Assembly (NCBI GenBank): GCA_944387055.1
Contig: CALXDL010000051.1
Location: 1 to 47,168 of the forward strand
Origin: an uncultured Oscillospiraceae bacterium
GTDB taxonomy: Bacteria; Bacillota; Clostridia; Oscillospirales; Oscillospiraceae
Reading direction: 5' to 3'
Length of the DNA: 47,168 bases
Shown here: positions 38,233 to 46,107 of the stretch, piece after piece
Position numbering within the stretch: position 1 is the first letter of the stretch
Layout: the number at the start of each line of letters is the position of its first letter
Program-made: the position numbers and the translations under genes
Notes under the pieces: model-generated
What the model was told of the DNA's origin: nothing
What the model saw: only the letters and a program-made list of their open reading frames with translations
Databases searched by the model: none

Positions 38233-38486
38233 CCGTGCCGACCTGTGCTGCAGAATGCCGGATGACCCGACCACACATTTCAGATGGACTCCCCAGAGGT
38301 CTGGGCCACTGCGTCCTTTTTTCAGATATACTCTTATCCACGTGAAATACAAATGTATCCCTTGACAAGACCATAGCCGACTGCTTCTTCTTTCGTCCTC
38401 TGCAAATCCCCGAAACGTGGTCCGACCTTGCCTCGAACGGGGAGCCAGGTGCTGGCTGCCTCTCCTGAAAGAGGGCGCGCAGCGGC

Positions 38487-38819
38487 TCACACGGCCAAAC
38501 AGGGGCTGTCCTCTTTGTCAACGCCATCGCAGTTCCATCCGCATGCAGAATGGTTTTCTCTGCCTTTGATAAGGACTCTGGCCCGAGCGTAATTCTCCGC
38601 ATTCCATAAGCTGGCTCCCGTTCTATTTTCATCCGCTACCTGATACATGGAAACTGTTGTGTCGGCAATTCGGTTGCTCTTACAGCTCTCGTAGACGTAT
38701 TCGGATGGATATCCCAGCTCCGGCACTGTAACGTCCGGCAGGTACTCCTGCAGGTCCCGCACATTAGCAAATGTTGACTTGTAGTCCTCAAAATGTACCA
38801 ACATGACATGAATAGCAGA
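38487..38819 (-). pseudogene. C-terminal fragment of an aspartate-semialdehyde-dehydrogenase-like protein
   Basis: About 110 residues resemble the end of the ASADH dimerisation domain: VMLVHFEDYKSTFANVRDLQ, ELGYPSEYVYESC, and MYQVADENRTGASLWNAE, compared with the family's VADN-x4-GAALNA. A TAG at 38820-38822 blocks the frame on the 5' side, and the next gene begins there, so the N-terminal two thirds are missing. The match was made by eye. It could be the scar of an insertion at this border. Confidence 0.45.
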
Positions 38820-38825
38820 CTAAAA

Positions 38826-39602
38826 TTAGCTCTTGTAATCTTTTTTATAGCCTAGCAACTCTGAAATTTGTTCCGCAGTGTATTTAACAGCCCTAATCAG
38901 TTCCTCTCTACGTACATCCACACGACTAGAGGGGCCGCTAACACTAATAGCGGCAACTACATTGTTATTCATGTCATAAATTGGAGCGGCAATACAACTC
39001 AAATCACAAAGAACCTCTCCAATATCCAGCGCATAACCAACACGCCGAACTTCCTGCAAAGCGGTACGCAATTCCTCAGGGGTACGGATCGTATTCGGTG
39101 TAGGAGGTTCCAACGTGCCCATATGTTTACAATATTCTTCAATAAATGTTGGCTCCTGAGCGGCCAGCAAAACTTTTCCGACGCCGGTAGCGTGGGCAGG
39201 AGCTAGCGTATTAAACTTAGTACCGTAGGTCAGGGATTGTGTTGGCTCCACGCGATCCAAGTCGAAAATATTAAAGCGGTTCAACATGCACAGGTTGACA
39301 GTCTCGCCAAGTGACCGTGCTAGAGATTCAAGCAGAGGATGCGCAATACGGCGTAAATCGTATTGCCGAATGACTGCGCTTGAAAGTGATAGTAGTCGCG
39401 GGCCCACCTGATATCTCTTAGTTCTAGTGTCCTGTACTAATACTCCCATTTCTTCCAACGTGGTTATTTGGCGGAACACTGTACTTTTAGGCAGACCTAA
39501 ATGTTCAGAGAGAGAACGTACAGACCAATTCATTTCTTGGTCGATGAAGCATTCTAAAATTTCAAAAGTCTTTACGATACTGGAGATACTCTCTTTTGGC
39601 AT
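38826..39602 (-). CDS. IclR-family transcriptional regulator
   Basis: This 258-residue regulator has an N-terminal winged helix (SVRSLSEHLGLPKSTVFRQITTLEEMG) and a C-terminal effector domain. The effector part shows the IclR pattern HATGVGKVLLAAQ, then GYALDIGEVLCDLSCIAAPI. AGGAGGAATTATTT precedes the ATG. It is divergent from a TRAP transporter and sugar-acid-type catabolic genes, so it most likely controls them in response to the imported acid. The 230-base intergenic region carries repeated CGGGACA motifs. Its AT-rich composition matches the catabolic genes and not the high-GC background. Confidence 0.93.
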   Translation of the reverse strand: MPKESISSIVKTFEILECFIDQEMNWSVRSLSEHLGLPKSTVFRQITTLEEMGVLVQDTRTKRYQVGPRLLSLSSAVIRQYDLRRIAHPLLESLARSLGETVNLCMLNRFNIFDLDRVEPTQSLTYGTKFNTLAPAHATGVGKVLLAAQEPTFIEEYCKHMGTLEPPTPNTIRTPEELRTALQEVRRVGYALDIGEVLCDLSCIAAPIYDMNNNVVAAISVSGPSSRVDVRREELIRAVKYTAEQISELLGYKKDYKS

Positions 39603-39652
39603 AAATAATTCCTCCTAAAATTTTTTAAAAATAAAATAAAAAGACTTGACAA

Positions 39653-39658
39653 ATTATA
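39653..39658 (-). promoter_or_regulatory. Possible -10 box of the iclR-type gene
   Basis: On the minus strand TATAAT lies 51-56 bases before the ATG. No matching -35 at 16-18 bases is clear. On the plus strand TTGACA at 39646-39651 lacks a good -10 at the right distance. Confidence 0.35.
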
Positions 39659-39693
39659 CAAACTGTGTCATTGTCATATTAGAACCCATATTT

Positions 39694-39762
39694 CGGGACA
39701 ACGTCCCGTTATTCGGGACAACAAACAAGACCGTGTCCACCTATACGGGACATTAATAATGT
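39694..39762 (+). promoter_or_regulatory. Candidate IclR-type operator array
   Basis: CGGGACA occurs three times (39694, 39714 and 39746). The first copy forms a palindrome, CGGGACAACGTCCCG (39694-39708). The third runs into another palindrome, ACATTAATAATGT (39750-39762). The cluster lies between the divergent regulator and the dctP-like gene, as expected for operators. Confidence 0.55.
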
Positions 39763-39831
39763 ACCACGTTTCATACAAAAGTCAAGCTAGCAAAAATGCT
39801 CATAAAGAGCAGGAAAGAGGAGGAATACAAT

Positions 39832-40878
39832 ATGAAAGCGATACAGAAATCTTGGATCCTTATCTTCGCACTTTTTATGTTCGTTTGTATCCTAGTTGGT
39901 TGCAGTAGCGACACAAATTCAAAAACGGTTGAAGAAAAAATAGATGGTGCGCAAGAGCCTGTTATTATGAAGTTTGCGACAGAAAGTACTGATGCAGACA
40001 CGCTCTCCCAAGCATTTCGATATTGGGCCGAACTAGTTGAAGAAAAGACAGATGAAGTCGAATTCGAGTTCCATTACAATGGTTCTGTTGGGACCAACAC
40101 TGAACTAATGGATGCCATGCTGATGGGCGAAGATTACATCATTGTTGCCGATCCTAGCTATTTTAAAGATTGGGTACCTGAATGGGACATTTCTTGTGGG
40201 CCTTATTTTTTAGAAGAAGAATCCGATTATTTGTTACTGACTCAGACCGAATGGTGGTTCGATCAGGTACAGCAGTTAGAAGATGCTGGTTTCATATTGA
40301 TGGGCGGCGACTTCTTATACAGCTATCGACAAATTCTCGCCGATAGAGAGATCCGAAATCCAGATGATTTGTCTGGCGTCAAGATGCGTGTACCAACCAC
40401 AGATTTGTCCATTGCTATGGCGGAATGCATGGGTGCTGTCGCTACCCCATTGCCTTTTTCTGAGATGTTTACTGCTCTTTCTTCTAAGACAATTAATGCC
40501 GTAGAAAACCCCATTTCTACGTTGTATAATGCGAAACTCCATGATGCTGCAAAGTATCTAAACCTAACGAATCACCAGGAAATGCTTATTACTTATATCT
40601 GTGGCGCCCAAACTTGGGAAAAGTTGTCCGAGGAATGCCAGAATATTATTTTAGAGTGCGGTAAGGAAGCTGCCGACTATTATAACAATACCTTGCTGAA
40701 ATCCGCTGAGGAAGAGTGTTTGGAGGCCATGATTGAGGAGGGCCTGATTATTGTAGATGATGTAGATATAGACGCATTTAAAGCTTCCTGTGAGACCATT
40801 TATGACGGTAAAACGATTCCTGAGTGGCCCGCTGGACTCCGTGATGAAATCGTGGCCCAAGTGGAAGCACTAAAGTAA
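39832..40878 (+). CDS. dctP: TRAP transporter substrate-binding lipoprotein (DctP type)
   Basis: This 348-residue receptor captures an organic acid for TRAP import. The signal peptide ends in the lipobox LVGC, followed by SSDTN. The fold signatures are MKFATESTDADTLSQ and, most useful, the conserved Arg in the segment DLSGVKMRVP that binds the substrate carboxylate. The next parts, AVATPLPFSEMFTALSSKTINAVENP, fit the family. AGAGGAGG precedes the ATG at 39832. It starts the island operon dctP-dctQ-dctM-uxaA-type-RraA-like. The protein is unusually acidic (many Glu/Asp). The substrate is unknown. Confidence 0.93.
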   Translation: MKAIQKSWILIFALFMFVCILVGCSSDTNSKTVEEKIDGAQEPVIMKFATESTDADTLSQAFRYWAELVEEKTDEVEFEFHYNGSVGTNTELMDAMLMGEDYIIVADPSYFKDWVPEWDISCGPYFLEEESDYLLLTQTEWWFDQVQQLEDAGFILMGGDFLYSYRQILADREIRNPDDLSGVKMRVPTTDLSIAMAECMGAVATPLPFSEMFTALSSKTINAVENPISTLYNAKLHDAAKYLNLTNHQEMLITYICGAQTWEKLSEECQNIILECGKEAADYYNNTLLKSAEEECLEAMIEEGLIIVDDVDIDAFKASCETIYDGKTIPEWPAGLRDEIVAQVEALK

Positions 40879-40957
40879 TTTTCTGGGTTTATAGGTTGGT
40901 TATGAGTAAAATGAAAAATTTTTTGCGCGATTTTGATTCACTGAAGGAGGGATTTTT

Positions 40958-41494
40958 TTGAGTAATGTATCTCAAAAAGTTTGGAAAATTATTTTTAATT
41001 TTCCGGAATATGTCTGCTGGATCGCCTTAGTAGCATTGATTATTCTAAATTTTTCTGGCGTTATTTTTCGGTATTTCTTTAACAGCCCTTTTAAGTTTGG
41101 TGAAGAAACCACCAAATTTCTGTTTGTGTGGCTAGTAATGTTGGGAACCGCGTATGCCGCAAAACGAGATAAACACGTATGCTTTGATTTGTTGGCGAAT
41201 CGGCTGTCTCCAAGTGGTCAAAAAGTTTTGAACATTGCGATTATTTTAGTGCAAATCGTTTTGTATGTAGTCCTAATTTATATTTCAATTCTCTTGTGCA
41301 GCATTACTACCCAACGTACTCCTGTTTTTAAGTTAAACTACCGCTACATCTATTCCAGCGTAGCCGTGTCTGGGGTCTACTTTATTTGGTATATGCTGCT
41401 ACGCTTGAAGCGTGTATTTAAAGGGCAACCACAGGATTTGGACATAATCCCCAACCAGAGTGCATCAAGGGCAGAGAAGGAGTCTTTTGAATGA
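40958..41494 (+). CDS. dctQ: TRAP transporter small permease (DctQ type)
   Basis: This 178-residue protein has four membrane segments (near residues 16-38, 52-68, 90-112 and 130-148), typical of the small TRAP subunit. The conserved EETTKFLFVWLVMLGTAYAAKRDKHVCFDL, in particular the E-x5-F-x-W and the H near RDKH, matches family features. The start codon is a TTG at 40958, because GAAGGAGG is nine bases upstream and no ATG is near. It overlaps the next gene by four bases (ATGA), showing coupling to dctM. Confidence 0.92.
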   Translation: MSNVSQKVWKIIFNFPEYVCWIALVALIILNFSGVIFRYFFNSPFKFGEETTKFLFVWLVMLGTAYAAKRDKHVCFDLLANRLSPSGQKVLNIAIILVQIVLYVVLIYISILLCSITTQRTPVFKLNYRYIYSSVAVSGVYFIWYMLLRLKRVFKGQPQDLDIIPNQSASRAEKESFE

Positions 41495-42777
41495 ATATTG
41501 TAGCAATTTGCTTTATCATGATGCTTTTACTTTTCATGCTAAAGCTACCCATTTATATTGCGATGTTGATTCCCTCTGTATTTTATTTCATCGCAGAAGA
41601 CATCAACATCGCAATCATGGTTCAACGCATGGTTTCCGGCCTAGAATCTACTTCGATCGTCGCAATTCCATTTTTTATGCTCTCTGGTGCCTTAATGAAC
41701 TATACCGGCATCACAAAGCGTATGATTGCTTTTGCAGAGGTAGTTACCGGTCATATGCGCGGCGGCCTAGCGCAGGTCAACGTGTTGTTGAGTACCTTGA
41801 TGGGAGGTCTGTCCGGTTCTAACATTGCGGACTGCGCAATGGAGGCTAAAATTTTGGTTCCCGATATGCTGAGACAAGGTTACAGCAATGGCTTTTCCAC
41901 AGCAGTTACCGCATTTTCCTCGCTGATCACACCTCTTATCCCTCCCGGATTGTGCCTGATTACCTACTCTGTTGTTGCTAATGTTTCTGTTGGTAGGATG
42001 TTCGCTGCGGGTCTACCGATTGGTTTGCTGACCTGTGCCATGGAAATGCTATTCGTTGATCAAATATCTAAGAAAAGAGGATACAAGCCCATTCGTGAGA
42101 AAAAGGCCAGCGGAAAAGAAATCTTGACTGCCTCTAAGACAGCCATCTTCGCACTGATTTTGCCTGTTGTTCTAATAGGCGGGATTCGTGTCGGTATTTT
42201 TACTGCTACCGAAGCTGGCGTTGTGGCAGTCGTATATGCACTGCTGATCGGTGTGGTAGTATACCATGAGTTAAAGTTTACCCATTTTAAAATTGCTCTG
42301 AGCGAAACAGTAGAAACCACTGCAATGGTCATGGCTATTTTTGCTGCGGCCAACTGCTTTACTTACTTTGTCAGTAACGAGGGTGTTGCTGAGATGGTCT
42401 CTACACAGCTCTTTGCCTGGATTACCGAACCTTGGCAGTTTTTCTTGATTCTAAATATTGTTCTGTTGATCGCTGGCATGTTCATGGAAGGTGGTGCACT
42501 GACAATTCTATTGGTCCCGCTGTGCATGGGGGTCGTCGACCGACTGGGCATTGACTTGATTCAATTTGGCTGTGTATTCTGCTTGAATGTTTCAATTGGA
42601 ACGCTGACTCCCCCTGTTGGCACGGTCCTGTATACTACCTGCCAAGTTACAGGTTGCCGAATTGAGGAGTTTTTCAAAGAAGGATGGTCGTTCTACGTAG
42701 CTATGTTGATTTTGCTGGTCCTAGTCTCTGTGTTTCCTGGCATCTCTACTTTTATACCTAATTTGATTTATGGCTGA
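41491..42777 (+). CDS. dctM: TRAP transporter large permease (DctM type)
   Basis: This 428-residue subunit carries out sodium-coupled transport with DctQ and DctP. It contains about twelve membrane segments, and the family sequence VAIPFFMLSGALMNYTGITKRM, later LMGGLSGSNIADCAMEAKILVPDM, and ITPLIPPGLCLITYS. Near the C-terminus is TLTPPVGTVLYTTCQV, the second P-P-x-G-like motif. The start overlaps dctQ. This is a complete TRAP transporter of the DctPQM type in which Q and M are separate genes. Confidence 0.95.
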   Translation: MNIVAICFIMMLLLFMLKLPIYIAMLIPSVFYFIAEDINIAIMVQRMVSGLESTSIVAIPFFMLSGALMNYTGITKRMIAFAEVVTGHMRGGLAQVNVLLSTLMGGLSGSNIADCAMEAKILVPDMLRQGYSNGFSTAVTAFSSLITPLIPPGLCLITYSVVANVSVGRMFAAGLPIGLLTCAMEMLFVDQISKKRGYKPIREKKASGKEILTASKTAIFALILPVVLIGGIRVGIFTATEAGVVAVVYALLIGVVVYHELKFTHFKIALSETVETTAMVMAIFAAANCFTYFVSNEGVAEMVSTQLFAWITEPWQFFLILNIVLLIAGMFMEGGALTILLVPLCMGVVDRLGIDLIQFGCVFCLNVSIGTLTPPVGTVLYTTCQVTGCRIEEFFKEGWSFYVAMLILLVLVSVFPGISTFIPNLIYG

Positions 42778-42792
42778 TCGTGGTGATATAAA

Positions 42793-43140
42793 ATGGATAC
42801 TGTGAATATGCAAGCTGCATATGTTGTCGCCAAGGAAGATAATGTCGCCACAGCACTCGGAGAACTCGTGCCTGGCATAGTAATACTTAGAGGAGCAAGA
42901 AATGACACCGTTTCAGTAGTTGAGCGAATTCCATTTGGGCACAAGTTCGCTTTATGCGAAATTCCTGATAAATCACCGATTATTAAGTATTGCTATCCTA
43001 TAGCCGTTGCTACGCAAATAATCCATACTGGTGAATATATTCATATTCACAACGCAAAAAGTTATTTAGATATTCGTTCCAATAACTATAAGAGTGATGT
43101 GAAACGAGTGAAGGAACGGGAGAGTGGCCATGAGACCTGA
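42793..43140 (+). CDS. UxaA-type dehydratase small subunit (SAF domain)
   Basis: This 115-residue protein is the SAF domain found at the N-terminus of altronate and galactarate dehydratases or as a separate small subunit. It has AKEDNVATALGELVPG, then a beta strand (IVILRG), then IPFGHKFALCEI and YCYPIAVATQIIHTGEYIHIHNA, the recognised core. The same split is known in sulfolactate sulfo-lyase SuyAB. GTGGTGAT precedes the ATG. It overlaps the large subunit gene by 11 bases. Confidence 0.88.
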   Translation: MDTVNMQAAYVVAKEDNVATALGELVPGIVILRGARNDTVSVVERIPFGHKFALCEIPDKSPIIKYCYPIAVATQIIHTGEYIHIHNAKSYLDIRSNNYKSDVKRVKERESGHET

Positions 43141-44344
43141 TTTTTCGATTTGCCATGGATATCTGCGCCAAGACGGGCGAAAGGGCATCCGTAATAAATT
43201 GTTGGTAATTTATACTGTAGACTGTGCAGCATTTGTGGCAGAGGAAATTGCTCGTTTTTTCAAAGTACGGGACCTAGACGTGGACTGGTTGGGTAATCGC
43301 TCATGCTTTGATAATACAGTTATGCAGCGGCGGATACTCAGTTATATTGCGCATCCCAACGTAGGTGCCGTCCTAGTGGTTGGTCATGGTTGTGAGTATA
43401 TGCAAGCAGATGCACTTTGCAACTTTGCTATTACACAAGGTAAACCGGCTGATTATCTGTTACAACAAACCTCTGGTGGTACAGCTAAATCCATTACAAC
43501 TGGTATTTCCAAAGCCTGGACCTTACTTCACAAGTTACAGGCAATGGAACCTATACCATTTTATTGGAAAGATTTAACCGTAGGTAGTCAGTGTGGAGGT
43601 TCAGATTTTACCTCTGGCCTGATTGGAAACCACATCGTAGGTAACTTTTTTGACTATTTGATTGAGGCTGGGGGGAGTTGTGTGTTCCAGGAAATTGCCG
43701 AATCGATTGGTCTTCGAGATTATATGGTCAATAGAGGCGCTACCGAGCAGGCTAAACACGATATCGGTGCTGCCTATGACAAGAGTGAATCCATCTGCAA
43801 ATCTTGTGGGCAGTATTCAATTTCTCCGGGCAACTTTGACGGAGGCTTAACCACTATTGAGGAAAAAAGTATGGGCGCCACTATTAAAAGCGGCTCAAAA
43901 CCCATCCAGGGTGTTTTAAAAATTGGCCAACAGGTTCCTGGACCGGGTCTATGGCAACTAGATTCGATGCAGGACTTGAATTATTCCATTGGTTTTACTA
44001 ATGTGAGCGATGCCTCCGATTTGATGGATACAATATCTACGGGCACGCTTCTGAATCTTCTTGTAACAGGGCGGGGCCACGTCCAGGGGACCCCTATCGC
44101 TCCAACGATCAAGATTACCGGGAACCCCAAAACTTATGAGGCACTACCGGATGATATCGATGTTAACGGTGGAAAGCTTTTATTAGGGGTATGCACCCAA
44201 GAAGAAATAGAAAAGGAATTGCTGGAGTTGGTACAAGCAGTATGTGCTGGAAAAAAGACAAAGGCAGAGCTATTGGGGCATCAGGAATGCGAAATGACTT
44301 TTAATTATCAGATAACTGCCAAAACCGCATGTTATTCTTTGTAA
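43130..44344 (+). CDS. UxaA-type dehydratase large subunit
   Basis: This 404-residue protein is related to the C-terminal catalytic part of altronate dehydratase UxaA, galactarate dehydratase GarD and SuyB. It starts with GYLRQDGRKGIRNKLLVIYTVDCAA, has VGHGCEYMQAD, the characteristic YWKDLTVGSQCGGSDFTSG, and ends with a GRGHVQGTPIAPTIKITGNP segment. Cysteines that may bind Fe2+ or an iron-sulfur cluster are present (CGGSD, SICKSCG). GGAACGGGAGAG lies before the ATG at 43130. With the SAF subunit it should dehydrate an aldaric or related hydroxy acid; sulfolactate is an alternative. Confidence 0.9.
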   Translation: MRPDFSICHGYLRQDGRKGIRNKLLVIYTVDCAAFVAEEIARFFKVRDLDVDWLGNRSCFDNTVMQRRILSYIAHPNVGAVLVVGHGCEYMQADALCNFAITQGKPADYLLQQTSGGTAKSITTGISKAWTLLHKLQAMEPIPFYWKDLTVGSQCGGSDFTSGLIGNHIVGNFFDYLIEAGGSCVFQEIAESIGLRDYMVNRGATEQAKHDIGAAYDKSESICKSCGQYSISPGNFDGGLTTIEEKSMGATIKSGSKPIQGVLKIGQQVPGPGLWQLDSMQDLNYSIGFTNVSDASDLMDTISTGTLLNLLVTGRGHVQGTPIAPTIKITGNPKTYEALPDDIDVNGGKLLLGVCTQEEIEKELLELVQAVCAGKKTKAELLGHQECEMTFNYQITAKTACYSL

Positions 44345-44395
44345 ACACTACATCATTTTGAAAACCCAAAATACTTCTATTAAGGAGGATCAGCT

Positions 44396-45043
44396 ATGAG
44401 TTTGAACTATAACCAGATTCAGAAAGACCTTTTTTCTGCTGTACTGTGCGATATTCTGGATGAGCTAGGCTATCGTTATCAGGCTATGGATGCTGCAATT
44501 CGTCCCCTATCCGAAAGCGATGTTGTTTGTGGTCCTGCATTTACTATCCAAGGTGTAAGTGTAGCTTCCCCCAGTAAAAAGCCTTTCGAGGTTGAATTTG
44601 AGGCCATCGATAATATCGTAAAGGGCAGTGTTCTGGTTATCGATGCCAATGATGCTGTCTGCGGCTTTTGGGGTGAACTGCTGACTGCAACTAGTCACCA
44701 CCACGGTGCAGTTGGCTGCGTTCTGGACGGTCTGACCCGAGACCGCAAAAAAATTCTAGAGACTGGTTTTCCTGTTTTTGCCAAGGGCTACAATCCGCTG
44801 GACTGTTTGGGGCGTGGCGAGATGATCGACTATCAGCGTAAGATCAAATGTTGTGGCGTTGAAGTTAATCCTGGGGACATGATTTTCGGCGATGTTGACG
44901 GCGTTGTGGTCGTTCCTGCAGCTGTGGCGGAGGAGTGCGTTGCCCGCGCTTACAAGAAAATCGAGGATGAAAAGATGGTTAAAAAAGAATTTCTTTCTGG
45001 CCGTTCTGCTTCCGAGGTCTGGAATCAGTACCATATTCTGTAG
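44396..45043 (+). CDS. RraA/HMG-aldolase-like protein
   Basis: This 215-residue protein belongs to the RraA-like family, whose members include 4-hydroxy-4-methyl-2-oxoglutarate aldolases and oxaloacetate decarboxylases. The characteristic block is WGELLTATSHHHGAVGCVLDG followed by TRD (G-E-x-x-x-x-A-x-x-x-G-x-x-G-x-V-x-D-G-x-x-R-D), and the C-terminal GDVDGVVVVP. AAGGAGGATCAGCT precedes the ATG. It closes the island operon. With the upstream dehydratase it most likely cleaves the 2-oxo-4-hydroxy acid formed, giving pyruvate plus another product; its true role is inferred. Confidence 0.9.
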   Translation: MSLNYNQIQKDLFSAVLCDILDELGYRYQAMDAAIRPLSESDVVCGPAFTIQGVSVASPSKKPFEVEFEAIDNIVKGSVLVIDANDAVCGFWGELLTATSHHHGAVGCVLDGLTRDRKKILETGFPVFAKGYNPLDCLGRGEMIDYQRKIKCCGVEVNPGDMIFGDVDGVVVVPAAVAEECVARAYKKIEDEKMVKKEFLSGRSASEVWNQYHIL

Positions 45044-45669
45044 TCTTTTTGGGCTATTATGTAGATAATTCCTATTTCAGTATCTTTTCCTGGGACAAAA
45101 TGACTCTTGGATGTCCCTGCCCTGCTGATGGGTAAGGTTTTCAAAAGCGTTGGACCTACTTTAAAAACTTGCAATTCTGATTCTCTATTGTATTGTGAAG
45201 ACGGACTAGCTACAGTGGATACAAACTTCTATTCACAGCTACATTGCCTGTTCTTGTGGCACACTTAACGTTGTACATCTCCCGCAGAGGAAAGTTTTCC
45301 TTTGAAGAAGCCATTTTCGGTCATAGAAATCGCCAGTAGTAATCTGCTTTATGGCCCCTCGCTTTCATTTCTCTCCCTGCCCCAGAGTTCTGCCCCATAT
45401 TTGTCAAGATCCTTGTGGAGCGGAGAGGGAAATCTCCGGTTTTTGGGGTTCTTAGGCCACAAAAGACCTGGAAAGTGTTGCAGTGTAGCGGATAGAGAAA
45501 CCGGCCGCGGCGCATGGCCCGGAGGTCATTGACTCACGTCTAGGCCTCTGTGACCACTGCCTAACTTTGCAGAAATTAGACAGCTTTTATTTGCTCCTTG
45601 TCGAAGAGTCCGTCCCCAATTTGAGGCGTTTTCAGCCGACTCAGATTTTGGACCATATGGGGGAAATGA

Positions 45670-45713
45670 GGCCGGGACGCGGCGTTTCCGCGTCCCGGCC
45701 TTCTCCTATTTTG
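45670..45713 (+). terminator. Strong hairpin with T-rich tail
   Basis: The arms 45670-45682 and 45688-45700 (GGCCGGGACGCGG arm) are perfect complements with a CGTTT loop, followed by TTCTCCTATTTT. It would terminate plus-strand transcription, possibly of the catabolic island operon or of an unseen RNA. Confidence 0.6.
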
Positions 45714-45727
45714 TGGCGTCAAAGGGC

Positions 45728-45820
45728 CTACACCGGAACGTTTCCCATAGTTTTCGCCGCCTTGTCAGCGACACGCCATACTACGACACCTGCGCGATAG
45801 CCATGGAGTAACGGCTTCAT
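45728..45820 (-). CDS. Possible 30-residue small protein
   Basis: A short minus-strand frame starts MKPLLHGYRAGVVVWRVADK and ends in MGNVPV. Its amino acid mix looks protein-like, with a hydrophobic centre and basic residues, and an AGGGG lies four bases upstream. There is no other support. It could equally be part of a structured RNA or a repeat. Confidence 0.25.
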   Translation of the reverse strand: MKPLLHGYRAGVVVWRVADKAAKTMGNVPV

Positions 45821-46056
45821 TGCCCCTGTTTCGTGTCCGGGACGACGCCTTTTCAAAATCCCGCAACTGCCCGCCGTGTGGGCAGTTGCGACCGCATTTC
45901 GGCCCACAGGCCGTTCAAAGCAGGTGTGGGCGCGTGCCTGTAAAAAGTGTTTGGCTGGCAGTGGAAAGTGGGACGCTCTGCTTGCTATGCTGAAGCGGCA
46001 GGACGTTTCTTTAGAAAGTCCACTTCATGTCCCATAAAATTTCTTTTCATTCCCCC

Positions 46057-46082
46057 GAAACGATGGTACCCTGATCTACGAA
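46057..46082 (+). promoter_or_regulatory. Candidate ECF-sigma promoter
   Basis: GAAAC (46057-46061) and CGAA (46079-46082) are separated by 17 bases, resembling the TGAAAC-N16-CGTA/CGTC promoters of Bacillus ECF factors. It would start transcription near 46088-46090, fitting translation from the GTG at 46108. This suggests autoregulation of the sigma gene. Confidence 0.4.
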
Positions 46083-46107
46083 TATACCTATGGAAGGCGG
46101 TGAGGCA

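Larger units (their letters stand above)
45057..46056. other. Intergenic region with hairpins and no firm gene
   Basis: About 1 kb separates the RraA-like gene from the sigma factor. The first 600 bases hold only short frames without ribosome binding sites. Two strong hairpins follow: 45670-45682/45688-45700 (13 bp, tail TTCTCCTATTTTG), and 45862-45872/45880-45890 (11 bp). Between them on the minus strand is a short frame listed separately. I recognise no transposase. Confidence 0.5.

Noticed and set aside
37859-38365. 168-residue plus-strand frame containing the IS110 fragment
   Set aside because: Only about 63 internal residues match a transposase. The flanks are unrelated, so it was reported as a remnant and not as a gene.
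45302-45532. 76-residue plus-strand frame
   Set aside because: No ribosome binding site, no motif, and low-quality composition in an intergenic region.
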